Below, in pieces: positions 1 to 8,802 of a stretch of DNA of 64,000 nt (positions are counted from its first letter, which is position 1; every line of letters begins with the position of its first letter). The position numbers and the translations under genes are program-made. This DNA is from Candidatus Chlorobium antarcticum (GTDB lineage: Bacteria; Bacteroidota; Chlorobiia; Chlorobiales; Chlorobiaceae), in the NCBI GenBank assembly GCA_030765725.1, contig JAVCDF010000001.1:62001-126000 (forward strand). Reading direction: 5' to 3'. Below the pieces are notes generated by a model, which was given only the letters and a program-made list of their open reading frames with translations, was not told where the DNA came from and did not search any database.

Positions 1-141
1 GAAATAGAAATTTCGAACCATGTAGCTGACCGAATACAGCCTCCCGGCTACTCCAAAAGCATGCTGCTCGAGCAGGTCACCAACGGCATCGCCATCAGAA
101 TGGCGGTACTCCAGACACTGCTTTCGAGCCAACCAGCGTAG
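1..141 (+). CDS. C-terminal end of an unidentified protein (partial)
   Basis: An open frame runs from the first base of the window to a TAG stop, giving the last 46 residues of a protein that begins outside it. The tail is amphipathic, with a run around KSMLLEQV and a helix rich in Ile, Met, Leu and Val before the stop. No recognisable motif remains, so I assign no function. The stop lies 34 bases before the next start, so the two genes may share a transcript. The reading frame is continuous and has codon use like its neighbours. Confidence 0.5.
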   Translation, partial: EIEISNHVADRIQPPGYSKSMLLEQVTNGIAIRMAVLQTLLSSQPA

Positions 142-175
142 TACACACATCACACAACCACATAAAAGACCGATC

Positions 176-1060
176 ATGAAAAGAAGAACAAAACGGCTTC
201 TCACGGGTGCGCTATTGCTTGCATCCATTAGCTGCTCCCCCATGCAGAACCTCCATGCCGAGCCAATTCTGGAACCAACCCTCAACACCGTCTTCGAACC
301 ACTTCTGGCCGACCCGCTCGAGCCAAGAATAGCGGTCATGCCATTGCTCAGCGACAGCTATCTCCAGCTCGACATCGGCACCTCGGCCGACCTCTGGCAA
401 AATGAAACCAAAGACCGGGCAATCGGCATTGATTTTGGAACCTTCTCGCTCCTTGAACGAAGCAGCGGTTTCAAGTTTCCGGTTCACACCATTGACTATA
501 TGTTCGGAGTCAATGCAACATGGAAAAAGCCCCTTAAAAACTGCAGAATGCCCTTCAATGAACTTGCTGCACGAGTAAGGCTCGGGCACATCTCTGCACA
601 CTTTGAAGATGGCCGATACGACAAGGATACCGAACAATGGGCGCAGAACGACTGCCCCTTCACCATCCCCTTCACCTACAGCAGAGAGTATCTGAACATG
701 GTTGTCGCACTGAGCCAGAATAACGATTACCGGGTCTATGCCGGATACCAGTATATGTTCCACACCATTCCCGGCGATATCAACCCGCACTCCTTCCAGC
801 TCGGAGCTGAGGTTGCCACACCAATGAACAGCTATCTTGCCGTCGATTTCAAGATGCTTCCTGAATGGGAAGGCGGAGCAACAGGCAAAACAAACGGATT
901 CCATGGCACATGGAACCTGCAGGCAGGCATGCGCCTTACTGACCTCGGACTGAACCGTGTCCGCATCACCTACAACTACTTTTCCGGTATGAGCCGCCAC
1001 GGCATGCTCTTTTACCGCAGCGAAAGCGATAGCACCCTCGGCTTGATTGTTGATCTGTAA
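176..1060 (+). CDS. Exported DUF1207-like protein
   Basis: The 294-residue product starts with basic residues (MKRRTKR) and a hydrophobic stretch, consistent with a signal peptide cleaved near LHA-E at about residue 29. A Cys at about residue 20 sits in a poor lipobox, so lipidation is uncertain. The segment around PLLADPLEPR resembles the start of DUF1207 proteins, envelope proteins of unknown role. The rest has alternating aromatic/polar residues and a mostly beta character (for example YRVYAGYQYMFH), suggesting a beta-barrel or periplasmic beta protein. It ends just before a bidirectional hairpin. The DUF1207 link is pattern recognition only, and no substrate can be inferred. Confidence 0.6.
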   Translation: MKRRTKRLLTGALLLASISCSPMQNLHAEPILEPTLNTVFEPLLADPLEPRIAVMPLLSDSYLQLDIGTSADLWQNETKDRAIGIDFGTFSLLERSSGFKFPVHTIDYMFGVNATWKKPLKNCRMPFNELAARVRLGHISAHFEDGRYDKDTEQWAQNDCPFTIPFTYSREYLNMVVALSQNNDYRVYAGYQYMFHTIPGDINPHSFQLGAEVATPMNSYLAVDFKMLPEWEGGATGKTNGFHGTWNLQAGMRLTDLGLNRVRITYNYFSGMSRHGMLFYRSESDSTLGLIVDL

Positions 1061-1075
1061 GGATAGAAACAGCTG

Positions 1076-1119
1076 AAAGCCCCTGTACCGGGAAAGTCCA
1101 GTTCCTGCACAGGGGCTTT
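1076..1119. terminator. Bidirectional hairpin between convergent genes
   Basis: An 11-bp perfect stem (AAAGCCCCTGT, 1076-1086, with ACAGGGGCTTT, 1109-1119) encloses a 22-base loop that contains a short inner stem (GGAA/TTCC). It separates the converging DUF1207-like and Nudix genes. The A-run on the left and T-run on the right suit termination in both directions. Confidence 0.65.
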
Positions 1120-1135
1120 TGCGTTGTCCGTTTCT

Positions 1136-1642
1136 TTAGAGAAGTGAATCAAAAAACTCCGGCACAGCGTCAACAAAACCGTCTTCCGCCCCTTGCCGGA
1201 CATAGTCGCCAAGAAAGGGGGGATACAGCTCATACAGGTCCAATTCCCCGAGCGGAAGCCATGCAACCCGCATGATCATCTGCTCATTATCCGGATACTC
1301 AGGATCCTTCCCCGTTATTGTCTCGCCTCCGGTCACCTCGCAATGGAAACCCAGCGACAGAGAATGGTGGCGGCTTCCCTGCCCCTGTGCACCGGGATGG
1401 GGATAGAGCAATTCCTTCACAAAAAGCATGCTGCCAACGCTGCAGCTGAGCCCCGTCTCCTCCATCATCTCGCGACAGAGGGCATCCCGAAGCGTCTCCC
1501 CCCTTTCAACCCGACCTCCAGGCAAAATCCAGTAACTCGCCGGAAACGCAGGGTCATCGGGCGCAAAACTTTTATGCTCAATGAGCAGAACCTCACCGTC
1601 CCTTATGCAGAGCGCACTTACTCTGAGCGTCACCTGTTCCAT
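1136..1642 (-). CDS. Nudix hydrolase
   Basis: The 168-residue protein carries a full Nudix box at about residues 41-63 (G-G-R-V-E-R-G-E followed by R-E-M-M-E-E-T-G), the Mg-binding motif that hydrolyses nucleoside diphosphates linked to another group. The start was placed at MEQVTLR because a strong ribosome site (GGAGGG) lies about 8 bases upstream. A longer frame to 1732 has no such site and adds 30 residues unlike the family. The substrate cannot be told from sequence; ADP-ribose or oxidised nucleotides are possible. It is transcribed away from the porin and converges on the DUF1207-like gene. Confidence 0.85.
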   Translation of the reverse strand: MEQVTLRVSALCIRDGEVLLIEHKSFAPDDPAFPASYWILPGGRVERGETLRDALCREMMEETGLSCSVGSMLFVKELLYPHPGAQGQGSRHHSLSLGFHCEVTGGETITGKDPEYPDNEQMIMRVAWLPLGELDLYELYPPFLGDYVRQGAEDGFVDAVPEFFDSLL

Positions 1643-1963
1643 CCTCGCAACCCCTCCCTTTATAACAACTCTAACTCCACCCACAACAAATGAATCACAA
1701 CCAGAATAGCCATTTTCCACCATAAATGCCAACCTGGCCCAAAATCACACCACATAACCATATAATCATAAAAACCCACAGGAAAGCAGTGATGAAAAAA
1801 TAAATTTTGTTCCTTTTGTGTTGATTTTATTAAATTGAAGTGTATGTGTACACATAAGTGTATGTACACATACACATGTTCTTTATTTGGACAATACTGA
1901 CCCCTGTACTGAAGGGCGGTTGAGTTTTTTTGCAACACACACACAACCTAACGGAGAACACAC
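1643..1963. other. 321-base divergent intergenic region, Nudix/porin
   Basis: This AT-rich gap separates the divergent Nudix and porin genes and contains no credible ORF; two minus-strand frames across it are low-complexity and lack ribosome sites. Its main content is the palindromic, alternating purine-pyrimidine block at 1841-1880, listed separately. The porin leader ends with GGAGAA about 8 bases before its ATG, a usable ribosome site. I see no clear -35/-10 pair. Confidence 0.6.
1841..1880. promoter_or_regulatory. Tandem palindromes with alternating purine-pyrimidine run
   Basis: Bases 1843-1856 form a perfect 14-bp palindrome (TATGTGTACACATA). A second copy lacking the central GT follows at 1861-1872 (TATGTACACATA), then ACATGT at 1874-1879. 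From 1841 to 1878 purines and pyrimidines alternate with one break, at 1857. The block ends about 84 bases before the porin start. Evenly spaced dyads about 16 bp apart look like repeated operator half-sites for a dimeric regulator. The alternation could also favour Z-DNA. No protein partner is known from the sequence. Confidence 0.45.
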
Positions 1964-3058
1964 ATGAAAAAAATGCTGTCACTTGCTGCAATGTTTGCAG
2001 TACTGTCATACGCATCACCTGCGTCCGCCGAATTTAAAATTAGTGGTGACGCTTCTACCCGCCTCAGAGCCGAATTCGTTGACGGAGTCGATGACAATAT
2101 GTACTTCTCCTACCGTGTCCGCCTGAAGGGCGCAGCTGACCTTGGAAGTGGCTACTTCTTCAAAACCATGCTCACCACCGACAACACCGCTGGTGGATGG
2201 ACAACAGTTGGCAACGGCAACACGGAAGACACCAACATTGAATTCTCCAACTTCTACTTCGGCAGAATGATGGAGAACAGCCATTACGCAATCGGCCGTC
2301 TTCCAATGAACAGCTTCAACAATCCGATTTTCGATCTGACACTGTATCCGGTTTCCAAGGAAATTGACGGCAGCAGGGTCAACACGACGGACATCCCTTA
2401 TGCCACAGCAAACATGGACCGCCTGTTCGGCATGAATTACGGCACCAAAATCGGTGACGGTGAGCTGAACTCCACCCTCTTTGTTTTTGGTGATCGCACT
2501 GGGAATGACGCCATCTTCAACGACAGCTACGGCGTACACCTCAGCTACAAGTTCAATGTGGGTGATGTCACCGTTGACCCGCAGGCAATCATCGCCCTGA
2601 CTGATGGCGATGGCCGAGTCTACCACAATGTCTCCTCGAACACCGTTGGAGCCAATGTCACCGTGCCTGCCGGCGAAGCAAAAATCAGCCTGAGCGGTTT
2701 CTACACTTGGTGCCAGGACGACAATGGCATACCGCTTAATAATGCAGGCGAAGAGGACAACACCGTCAAGGTTGACTACAACGGCATGCTGTTCCGCCTG
2801 AAAGGTGAAATCGGCAATGCCATGGCATGGGTTGATTATGCCCACACCAACGACAAAACAAACGGGTATGGTGGCGAATACGACAATGTGTTCGTCTGGG
2901 CCCAGTACAAGGTCGGCGTCTACGAGGCGGCAGCTGGCACCTTCAGCCTGACCCCGCGTGTGCGTTACCTCGCAGTGACTACCGATCCCGACGATGGCTC
3001 TACCGTCGACATGTACGAGAAGTTCCGTACTGAGCTGGTTGCAACGGTCACCTTCTAA
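1964..3058 (+). CDS. Outer-membrane porin
   Basis: The 364-residue protein has a classic signal peptide (MKKMLSLAAMFAVLSYASPASA, cleaved before EFKISG). The mature part is a typical barrel: alternating hydrophobic/polar strands, many aromatic girdle residues, Asp/Asn/Gly-rich turns, and a final strand ending in Phe (TELVATVTF), the outer-membrane assembly signal. This fits a general diffusion porin of green sulfur bacteria. It is a single-gene unit with its own regulatory region and a strong terminator, consistent with high, regulated expression. Substrate preference is unknown. Confidence 0.85.
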   Translation: MKKMLSLAAMFAVLSYASPASAEFKISGDASTRLRAEFVDGVDDNMYFSYRVRLKGAADLGSGYFFKTMLTTDNTAGGWTTVGNGNTEDTNIEFSNFYFGRMMENSHYAIGRLPMNSFNNPIFDLTLYPVSKEIDGSRVNTTDIPYATANMDRLFGMNYGTKIGDGELNSTLFVFGDRTGNDAIFNDSYGVHLSYKFNVGDVTVDPQAIIALTDGDGRVYHNVSSNTVGANVTVPAGEAKISLSGFYTWCQDDNGIPLNNAGEEDNTVKVDYNGMLFRLKGEIGNAMAWVDYAHTNDKTNGYGGEYDNVFVWAQYKVGVYEAAAGTFSLTPRVRYLAVTTDPDDGSTVDMYEKFRTELVATVTF

Positions 3059-3073
3059 AGAAGGACAACTGTT

Positions 3074-3107
3074 AAAAAAAGCCGCAGGAGACTGCGGCTT
3101 TTTTTAA
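3074..3107 (+). terminator. Intrinsic terminator after the porin
   Basis: A perfect 14-bp stem (A-run plus GCCGCAG paired with CTGCGGC plus T-run) closes a four-base GAGA loop and runs into consecutive T residues. It lies 15 bases after the porin stop. Confidence 0.9.
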
Positions 3108-3124
3108 TCGGCAATCTGGTGTAA

Positions 3125-3153
3125 TTAACAATCATTAAAACCCGCTGTATCAG
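3125..3153 (+). promoter_or_regulatory. Candidate sigma-70 promoter for the symporter pair
   Basis: TTAACA (3125-3130) and TATCAG (3148-3153) are separated by 17 bases, matching the -35 and -10 consensus at five and four positions. The pair sits between the porin terminator and the DUF4212 gene, 57 bases before its ATG. This is a motif match only. Confidence 0.35.
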
Positions 3154-3210
3154 ACTTTTTCCGTATATTTAAGTCATGGCTTTTTGCAACACACAAAACT
3201 CGAAACAACC

Positions 3211-3468
3211 ATGGAAAAAGGAAAACTCCAGGAGTACTGGAAAATCAACCTCCGCTACCTCATCGGTCTGCTGGTGGTTTGGTTTGTCGTCTCGTTCGGG
3301 TTCGGCATACTGCTTGTCGACCAACTCAACGCCATACATGTTGGCGGGTTCAAGCTTGGCTTCTGGTTTGCGCAACAGGGCTCAATCTACACCTTCGTGG
3401 TTCTGATTTTCGTCTATGTCGCACTGATGAACCGGCTGGACAAAAAATTCGATGTCCGCGAGGATTGA
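3211..3468 (+). CDS. DUF4212 small subunit of a sodium/solute symporter
   Basis: The 85-residue protein has two membrane helices (about residues 14-36 and 50-72) and short charged ends, the layout of DUF4212 proteins that accompany SSS-family symporters. The ATG at MEKGKLQ was chosen; a TTG nine codons upstream would lengthen it but breaks the family pattern (charged start, then YWKINLRYL). The large subunit starts 49 bases downstream, so the pair very likely forms one transporter. The small protein probably stabilises or regulates the carrier; its exact role is not established. Confidence 0.85.
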   Translation: MEKGKLQEYWKINLRYLIGLLVVWFVVSFGFGILLVDQLNAIHVGGFKLGFWFAQQGSIYTFVVLIFVYVALMNRLDKKFDVRED

Positions 3469-3517
3469 GGACATCGCAAAAAAAAGCACACACACCAAAC
3501 ATTAACACTTTACCGCT

Positions 3518-5290
3518 ATGGATGTACAAACCTGGACATACTCCATCGTCGGAATAACCTTTATGATCTATATCGCTATTGCGATATGGGCGAAAGCGGG
3601 TTCCACGAAAGAATTCTATGTTGCCGGAGGCGGCGTTCCGCCCGTACTCAACGGCATGGCGACCGCAGCTGACTGGATGTCGGCGGCATCGTTCATTTCA
3701 ATGGCGGGTCTCATCTCCTTCATGGGATATGACGGTTCAGTATATCTGATGGGATGGACCGGCGGCTATGTGCTGCTGGCGCTCCTTCTGGCCCCGTATC
3801 TGCGCAAGTTCGGCAAGTTCACGGTTCCAGATTTTGTGGGTGACCGCTACTATTCGAACGCGGCACGGACCGTTGCCATCATATGCGCCATCTTCGTCTC
3901 CTTCACCTATGTAGCTGGACAGATGCGCGGCGTAGGCGTAGTCTTTTCGCGCTTCCTTGAAGTCGACATCAACACCGGCATCATCATCGGCATGTGTATC
4001 GTCTTCTTCTACGCAGTGCTAGGCGGCATGAAGGGAATCACTTATACCCAGGTAGCACAGTTCTGCGTACTGATCTTCGCATACATGGTTCCGGCAATCT
4101 TTATCTCCATGCTTATCGCCGGCACCCCCATACCGCAGATCGGTTTCGGCAGCGAAGTTGTGGACGGTGGTGGTTTTCTGCTCGACAGGCTTAACGGACT
4201 GCATGAAGAACTCGGCTTTGCATCCTATACCGACGGCTCAAAACCAATGATTGATGTCTTCTTCATCACCTTTGCGCTGATGGTAGGGACCGCAGGCCTT
4301 CCACATGTAATCGTCCGCTTCTTTACGGTTCCCAAAGTCCGTGATGCACGCATCTCCGCTGGCTGGGCGCTTATTTTTATCGCACTTCTCTATACCACAG
4401 CTCCCGCAATTGCCGCCTTTGCCCGTTACAACCTGATCAATACGGTCAGCAATCAGCAGTATTCCGAACTCCCCTCATGGTTCAAGACTTGGGAAGGCAC
4501 AGGCCTGCTTGCTTGGGCCGACAAGAACGGCGATGGGGCAATTCAGTATGTCAAAGGTGATCCGTTTGCAGGAAAGCCCGCATTCACCGGCGAAAAAGGC
4601 GAACTCGGTCAGAGACTTCTCTCCAACGAGACAACTACAGACAATGCAAACGAGCTCTATATCGACCGCGACATCATAGTGCTTGCCAACCCCGAAATCG
4701 CCAAACTGCCGGCATGGGTCATTGCCCTTGTTGCAGCTGGAGGACTTGCCGCAGCACTCTCAACGGCCGCAGGTCTTTTGCTGGTCATTTCGACCTCGAT
4801 AGCGCATGACCTCATCAAAAAGCAGCTTAACCCGAACATCAGCGAAAAATCGGAGCTGCTGTCAGCCCGTATTGCTGTTACCGTAGCCATTGTGATTGCC
4901 GGTTACTTCGGCATCAACCCTCCGGGATTCGTGGCTCAGGTGGTAGCATTCGCCTTTGGCCTTGCTGCGGCATCGTTCTTCCCGGTAATCATCCTTGGAA
5001 TTTTCTCGAAGAGGATGAACAAGGAGGGCGCAATTGCCGGTATGCTGACAGGCATCATCTTTACGGCAGCCTACATCATATACTTCAAGTTTGTGAACCC
5101 TGGCATGAACAAACCCGAGTTCTGGCTCTTCGGCATTTCGCCTGAAGGCATTGGAACCCTCGGCATGCTCATCAACTTTGCTGTGAGCTTCGTGGTATCC
5201 CGATTCACCCCTGCACCTCCCCTGGAGATACAGGAACTGGTCGACAGCCTCCGCTACCCCAAAGGGTCTGGCGAGGCTTCTGCTCACTGA
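3518..5290 (+). CDS. Sodium:solute symporter, DUF4212-associated (VC_2705-like)
   Basis: The 590-residue membrane protein belongs to the SSS family, with about 13 hydrophobic helices and the signature region around FYVAGGGVPP and NGMATAADWMSAASFI. A roughly 90-residue hydrophilic insert (about 310-400) containing Asp/Asn-rich stretches interrupts the helices, as in the VC_2705 subfamily that pairs with DUF4212 proteins. Members are usually annotated as acetate or other monocarboxylate carriers, so organic-acid uptake for photoassimilation is plausible but inferred. The gene is the second of a two-gene unit and ends at an intrinsic terminator. Confidence 0.85.
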   Translation: MDVQTWTYSIVGITFMIYIAIAIWAKAGSTKEFYVAGGGVPPVLNGMATAADWMSAASFISMAGLISFMGYDGSVYLMGWTGGYVLLALLLAPYLRKFGKFTVPDFVGDRYYSNAARTVAIICAIFVSFTYVAGQMRGVGVVFSRFLEVDINTGIIIGMCIVFFYAVLGGMKGITYTQVAQFCVLIFAYMVPAIFISMLIAGTPIPQIGFGSEVVDGGGFLLDRLNGLHEELGFASYTDGSKPMIDVFFITFALMVGTAGLPHVIVRFFTVPKVRDARISAGWALIFIALLYTTAPAIAAFARYNLINTVSNQQYSELPSWFKTWEGTGLLAWADKNGDGAIQYVKGDPFAGKPAFTGEKGELGQRLLSNETTTDNANELYIDRDIIVLANPEIAKLPAWVIALVAAGGLAAALSTAAGLLLVISTSIAHDLIKKQLNPNISEKSELLSARIAVTVAIVIAGYFGINPPGFVAQVVAFAFGLAAASFFPVIILGIFSKRMNKEGAIAGMLTGIIFTAAYIIYFKFVNPGMNKPEFWLFGISPEGIGTLGMLINFAVSFVVSRFTPAPPLEIQELVDSLRYPKGSGEASAH

Positions 5291-5310
5291 AGCACTCCTG
5301 ATTCAACAAA

Positions 5311-5343
5311 AAAAAGGCGCGGAACCAACCGCGCCTTTTTTTT
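5311..5343 (+). terminator. Intrinsic terminator after the symporter
   Basis: Stem GGCGCGG (5316-5322) pairs with CCGCGCC (5329-5335) around a six-base loop. An A-run precedes it and eight T residues follow, giving a strong, possibly bidirectional terminator. Confidence 0.9.
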
Positions 5344-5407
5344 GTACCTTTCGCTGAACAGCACCAAAAACAGCACCAACCAACACACAGAACAGCAAGC
5401 GGTAACT

Positions 5408-7288
5408 ATGGCTGCCGAAAAACAAGCAGGAGAACATGAACCGGAGAAGCTCCTCAGGGAAAAAGTCGCCTCTCTCCCCAAAGAACCCGGAGTCTACCAG
5501 TTCAGGAACGACAAAGGGCGGGTCATCTATGTAGGGAAGGCGAAAAACCTCCGTTCGCGGGTTCGTTCATACTTCAGCAACCCACGGCAGCAGAGCGGCA
5601 AAACACAGGTGCTGGTTACCCATATCCGCGACCTTGAAATCATCATCACCTCATCGGAGGTGGAGGCGCTGATTCTGGAAAACAACCTGATCAAGGAGCT
5701 GAAACCCCGATACAACATCAATCTGAAAGACGACAAGACCTATCCTTGGCTTGTCATTACAGCTGAGCCCTTTCCCCGGATTTTCATTACACGGAACCGC
5801 CAACGCAACCGCTCCACCTGGTTCGGCCCCTATACGGAAGCTGGTCAACTGCGCACCATCCTCGACCTCATCGGCTCCATTTTTCCAGTGAGAAGTTGCC
5901 GTCACCCTCTGACGCCCGAAAACATAGCGTCAAAAAAATACAAACTCTGTCTCGACTACCATATCCATAAATGCAAAGGGCCATGCGAGGGGCTGCAGGA
6001 AGAGCAGGATTATCTGGAAATGATTGGAGAAATTGTACGCCTGCTGAAAGGCAAAACAGCCGGGCTCAGACGGGACCTTCACGAAAAAATGCTCAAGGCC
6101 GCTGAAGAACTGCGCTTTGAAGAGGCCGCTGAACTCAAGCTCCAGCTCGACAGTCTCAAGCGATACAGCGAACGCCAGAAGATTGTAGCCGCCGACGGAG
6201 CGGACCGTGATGTAGTTGCTGCGGCAATCGGGGAAGACGAAGCCTGCGGTGTTGTGTTCCGGATACGGGAAGGGAAAATGCTCGGCTCGCAGCACTTCAT
6301 TCTCACCAACACCAAAGGAGAGAGCGAAGCGGCTCTTCTCGCTAAAGTGCTTGAAACCCACTACCTCAAAACTGCCGACCAAATACCCGACGAAGTTCTT
6401 CTTCCGGAACTGCCCGAAGAAGAGGCCGCCGAGGCGCTGAGGGCTCTCGGACGGGAACAGCAAAACGAAGGGACGAGACAAAGGGAAATGCGGTTCACTG
6501 TGCCGCAAATAGGAGAAAAGGCCCACCTGCTGGACATGTGCCGCCAGAATGCGCGGCACCATCTTGCTGAATACATGGTGCAGAAACAGAAACGGGGGGA
6601 GGCAGCGCGCGAACACAGCGGCAGCGTTGCCCTTGCAGAAGCCCTGCATCTTGAAAAGGCTCCGAACAGAATTGAATGTTTCGACAACTCCCACCTTCAA
6701 GGAACCGACTATGTCAGCGCCATGGTCTGTTTTGTGATGGGCCGTCCATTGAAAGGCGGATACCGAAAATTCAAAATCAACTCCTTTGTGGGCTCCGACG
6801 ACTATGCTGCCATGGAGGAGGCCATCAACCGCCGCTATGGAGGCTCTTTAAGCAAAGAGCTCCCGCTCCCCGACCTTATTGTGGTTGACGGCGGCAAGGG
6901 GCAGGTCAATACCGCCCGTAAAGCGCTTGACGCCCTTGGCATTCCCATCCCGGTCATCGGCCTCGCCAAACGGCTTGAAGAAATTTTTATCCCCTTCACC
7001 CCCGACCCCTTCAATCTGCCAAAAACCTCGCCTGCCCTGAAGTTGCTTCAGCAGCTGCGCGACGAGTCGCACCGTTTTGCCATTTCCTATCACCGCACCC
7101 TTCGCCGAAAACGCACGCTGCAGACAGAGCTCACCACCATTGAGGGCATTGGTGAAAAAACCGCATTCACACTGTTGGAAAGGTTCGGATCAGCTGAAGG
7201 GGTGGCCGCCGCAACGCTCGAAGAACTTGCGGAAACTGCCGGAACAATGAAAGCAGAAACGGTGTTTAAACATTATCATTCTCAATAA
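5408..7288 (+). CDS. uvrC: UvrABC system protein C (excinuclease subunit)
   Basis: The 626-residue protein makes the dual incisions in nucleotide excision repair after UvrA and UvrB load on damage. It has the N-terminal GIY-YIG nuclease (about 24-105, with PGVYQF and VIYVGKAKNLRSR), a UVR motif that binds UvrB (about 205-240, rich in E-E-A-A-E-L), the RNase H-like nuclease (FDNSHLQG and VVDGGKGQ, about 420-530) and tandem helix-hairpin-helix motifs near the end (TTIEGIGEKTA). The ATG at MAAEKQ was chosen over an upstream non-ATG frame that runs into the preceding terminator. Length is normal. It appears to be a single-gene unit. Confidence 0.97.
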   Translation: MAAEKQAGEHEPEKLLREKVASLPKEPGVYQFRNDKGRVIYVGKAKNLRSRVRSYFSNPRQQSGKTQVLVTHIRDLEIIITSSEVEALILENNLIKELKPRYNINLKDDKTYPWLVITAEPFPRIFITRNRQRNRSTWFGPYTEAGQLRTILDLIGSIFPVRSCRHPLTPENIASKKYKLCLDYHIHKCKGPCEGLQEEQDYLEMIGEIVRLLKGKTAGLRRDLHEKMLKAAEELRFEEAAELKLQLDSLKRYSERQKIVAADGADRDVVAAAIGEDEACGVVFRIREGKMLGSQHFILTNTKGESEAALLAKVLETHYLKTADQIPDEVLLPELPEEEAAEALRALGREQQNEGTRQREMRFTVPQIGEKAHLLDMCRQNARHHLAEYMVQKQKRGEAAREHSGSVALAEALHLEKAPNRIECFDNSHLQGTDYVSAMVCFVMGRPLKGGYRKFKINSFVGSDDYAAMEEAINRRYGGSLSKELPLPDLIVVDGGKGQVNTARKALDALGIPIPVIGLAKRLEEIFIPFTPDPFNLPKTSPALKLLQQLRDESHRFAISYHRTLRRKRTLQTELTTIEGIGEKTAFTLLERFGSAEGVAAATLEELAETAGTMKAETVFKHYHSQ

Positions 7289-7404
7289 GAATTACGACAA
7301 TTGTAACTTTTAGGGAGTCTGTTTTCTAAGGAATTTCTCTTATATTTATTTCATGATTTTGATTCGTCACGGGCCGAAGCATACGAAACACTTTACGACT
7401 GCAT

Positions 7405-8802
7405 ATGAACTTTCCTGATTTTTTCGACGACGACCGAAATACCCCAAAAAAGCTGTCGGGAAAAGAGAAGCCAGATCTGGAAGGAATTGACTCCATCTTT
7501 GATTCCGAAGATCTTCTCGACAGGATTAATCAGCTCAATGAAGATGGCTTCAATCCTGAGGCGCTCATTGTTGCCCGCCGGCTTGAAGTAATAGCCCCAT
7601 ACAACACCGAAACATGGTTTCACCTTGGAAACTGCCTCACCCTCAACGGCTTTTTCGAAGAGGCGCTCAGTGCGTTCCAGAAAGCAGTTCTGTTCAGCCC
7701 CTCCGACAGTGAAATGGCCCTAAACCTTGCCCTTGCATGGTTCAACACAGGGCACCTTGACCGAGCGCTTGAAGAAATTGAGGGAATCATTGCAGACAGC
7801 TCCATTGAAAAAGAGTTCCACTACTACAGAGGAATCATACTCCAGCGGCTTGAAAGATTTGCAGAAGCCGAGGCCGACTTTGAACAGACCCTTGAACTTG
7901 ATGGTGATTTTGCAGAGGCCTGGTATGAACTGGCCTACTGCAAAGACCTCCTTGACAAATTCGAAGAGAGCGTTAAGTGCTACCGCAGGGCGCTTGACGA
8001 AGAGCCATACAATATCAATGCCTGGTACAACAACGGGCTGGTACTGAGTAAAATGAAGCGCTACAACGAAGCGCTCGAGTGTTACGACATGGCGCTGGCC
8101 ATTGCCGACGATTTCAGCTCAGCATGGTACAACCGCGCAAATGTGCTGGCCATCACCGGACGCATTGAAGAGGCTGCTGAAAGCTACCGCGAAACACTGA
8201 AGCATGAGCCGGATGATCTCAATGCGCTATACAACCTCGGCATAGCCTGCGAGGAACTTGAGCTTTATCAGGAAGCCATTGACTGCTACCGCAGCTGCAT
8301 TCAGCTCAGCGGAAACTTTCCCGATGCATGGTTCGCACTCGCCTGCTGTCAGGAAGCCATTGACGAGTATGAAGATGCGTATACCTCCATAGCCGCCGCT
8401 CTTGAATCCGTACCTGATAGTGTTGAGTTTCTGCTCCTAAAAGCGGAGATAGAGTATAATATCAACCATCTCGACAGTGCCATAGAGACCTATCAGACAA
8501 TCATAAACCTTGAGCCCGAAAATCCTCAGATATGGGTTGATTTTGCTGTGGTGCTTAAAGACGCAGACCAGATTGACCGTTCCATAGAAGCCCTTCAACA
8601 GTCTCTCAAACTGCAGCCGCTGTCGGCAGATGCCCATTTTGAAATAGCCACAGCCTACTTTGCCGCCGGCGACAAACTCAGCACACTGAAAGCGCTCAGC
8701 AAAGCATTCAAGATAGACCCCGACAAGAAACAGCTCTTTCAGAGTACTTTTCCTGAACTCTACCAGCAGGATGCTGTAAGGAGGATGCTCGGAATTTCAT
8801 GA
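7405..8802 (+). CDS. TPR-repeat protein, cytoplasmic
   Basis: The 465-residue protein is almost entirely tetratricopeptide repeats, roughly ten, beginning near residue 55 (W-F-H-L-G-N-C-L), with the typical pattern W-x-x-x-G/A-x-x-Y/L and A-x-x-x-Y/F-x-x-A-L repeating every 34 residues. It has no signal peptide or membrane helix and an acidic N-terminus (FPDFFDDDR). Such proteins are scaffolds; the partner is unknown. The stop overlaps the aroE start by four bases (ATGA), so the two are translationally coupled. The 116 bases upstream hold no gene and may hold the promoter. Confidence 0.85.
   Translation: MNFPDFFDDDRNTPKKLSGKEKPDLEGIDSIFDSEDLLDRINQLNEDGFNPEALIVARRLEVIAPYNTETWFHLGNCLTLNGFFEEALSAFQKAVLFSPSDSEMALNLALAWFNTGHLDRALEEIEGIIADSSIEKEFHYYRGIILQRLERFAEAEADFEQTLELDGDFAEAWYELAYCKDLLDKFEESVKCYRRALDEEPYNINAWYNNGLVLSKMKRYNEALECYDMALAIADDFSSAWYNRANVLAITGRIEEAAESYRETLKHEPDDLNALYNLGIACEELELYQEAIDCYRSCIQLSGNFPDAWFALACCQEAIDEYEDAYTSIAAALESVPDSVEFLLLKAEIEYNINHLDSAIETYQTIINLEPENPQIWVDFAVVLKDADQIDRSIEALQQSLKLQPLSADAHFEIATAYFAAGDKLSTLKALSKAFKIDPDKKQLFQSTFPELYQQDAVRRMLGIS

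Noticed and set aside
1660-2018. Minus-strand frames upstream of the porin
   Set aside because: They translate the palindromic AT-rich region into repetitive Tyr/Val/His residues and lack start signals.
2015-2845. 276-codon minus-strand frame across the porin
   Set aside because: It lies wholly antisense to a well-supported porin, begins without a ribosome site and gives no family-like sequence.
5930-6700. 256-codon minus-strand frame within uvrC
   Set aside because: It is antisense to conserved UvrC motifs and rich in Phe and Cys stretches typical of shadow frames.
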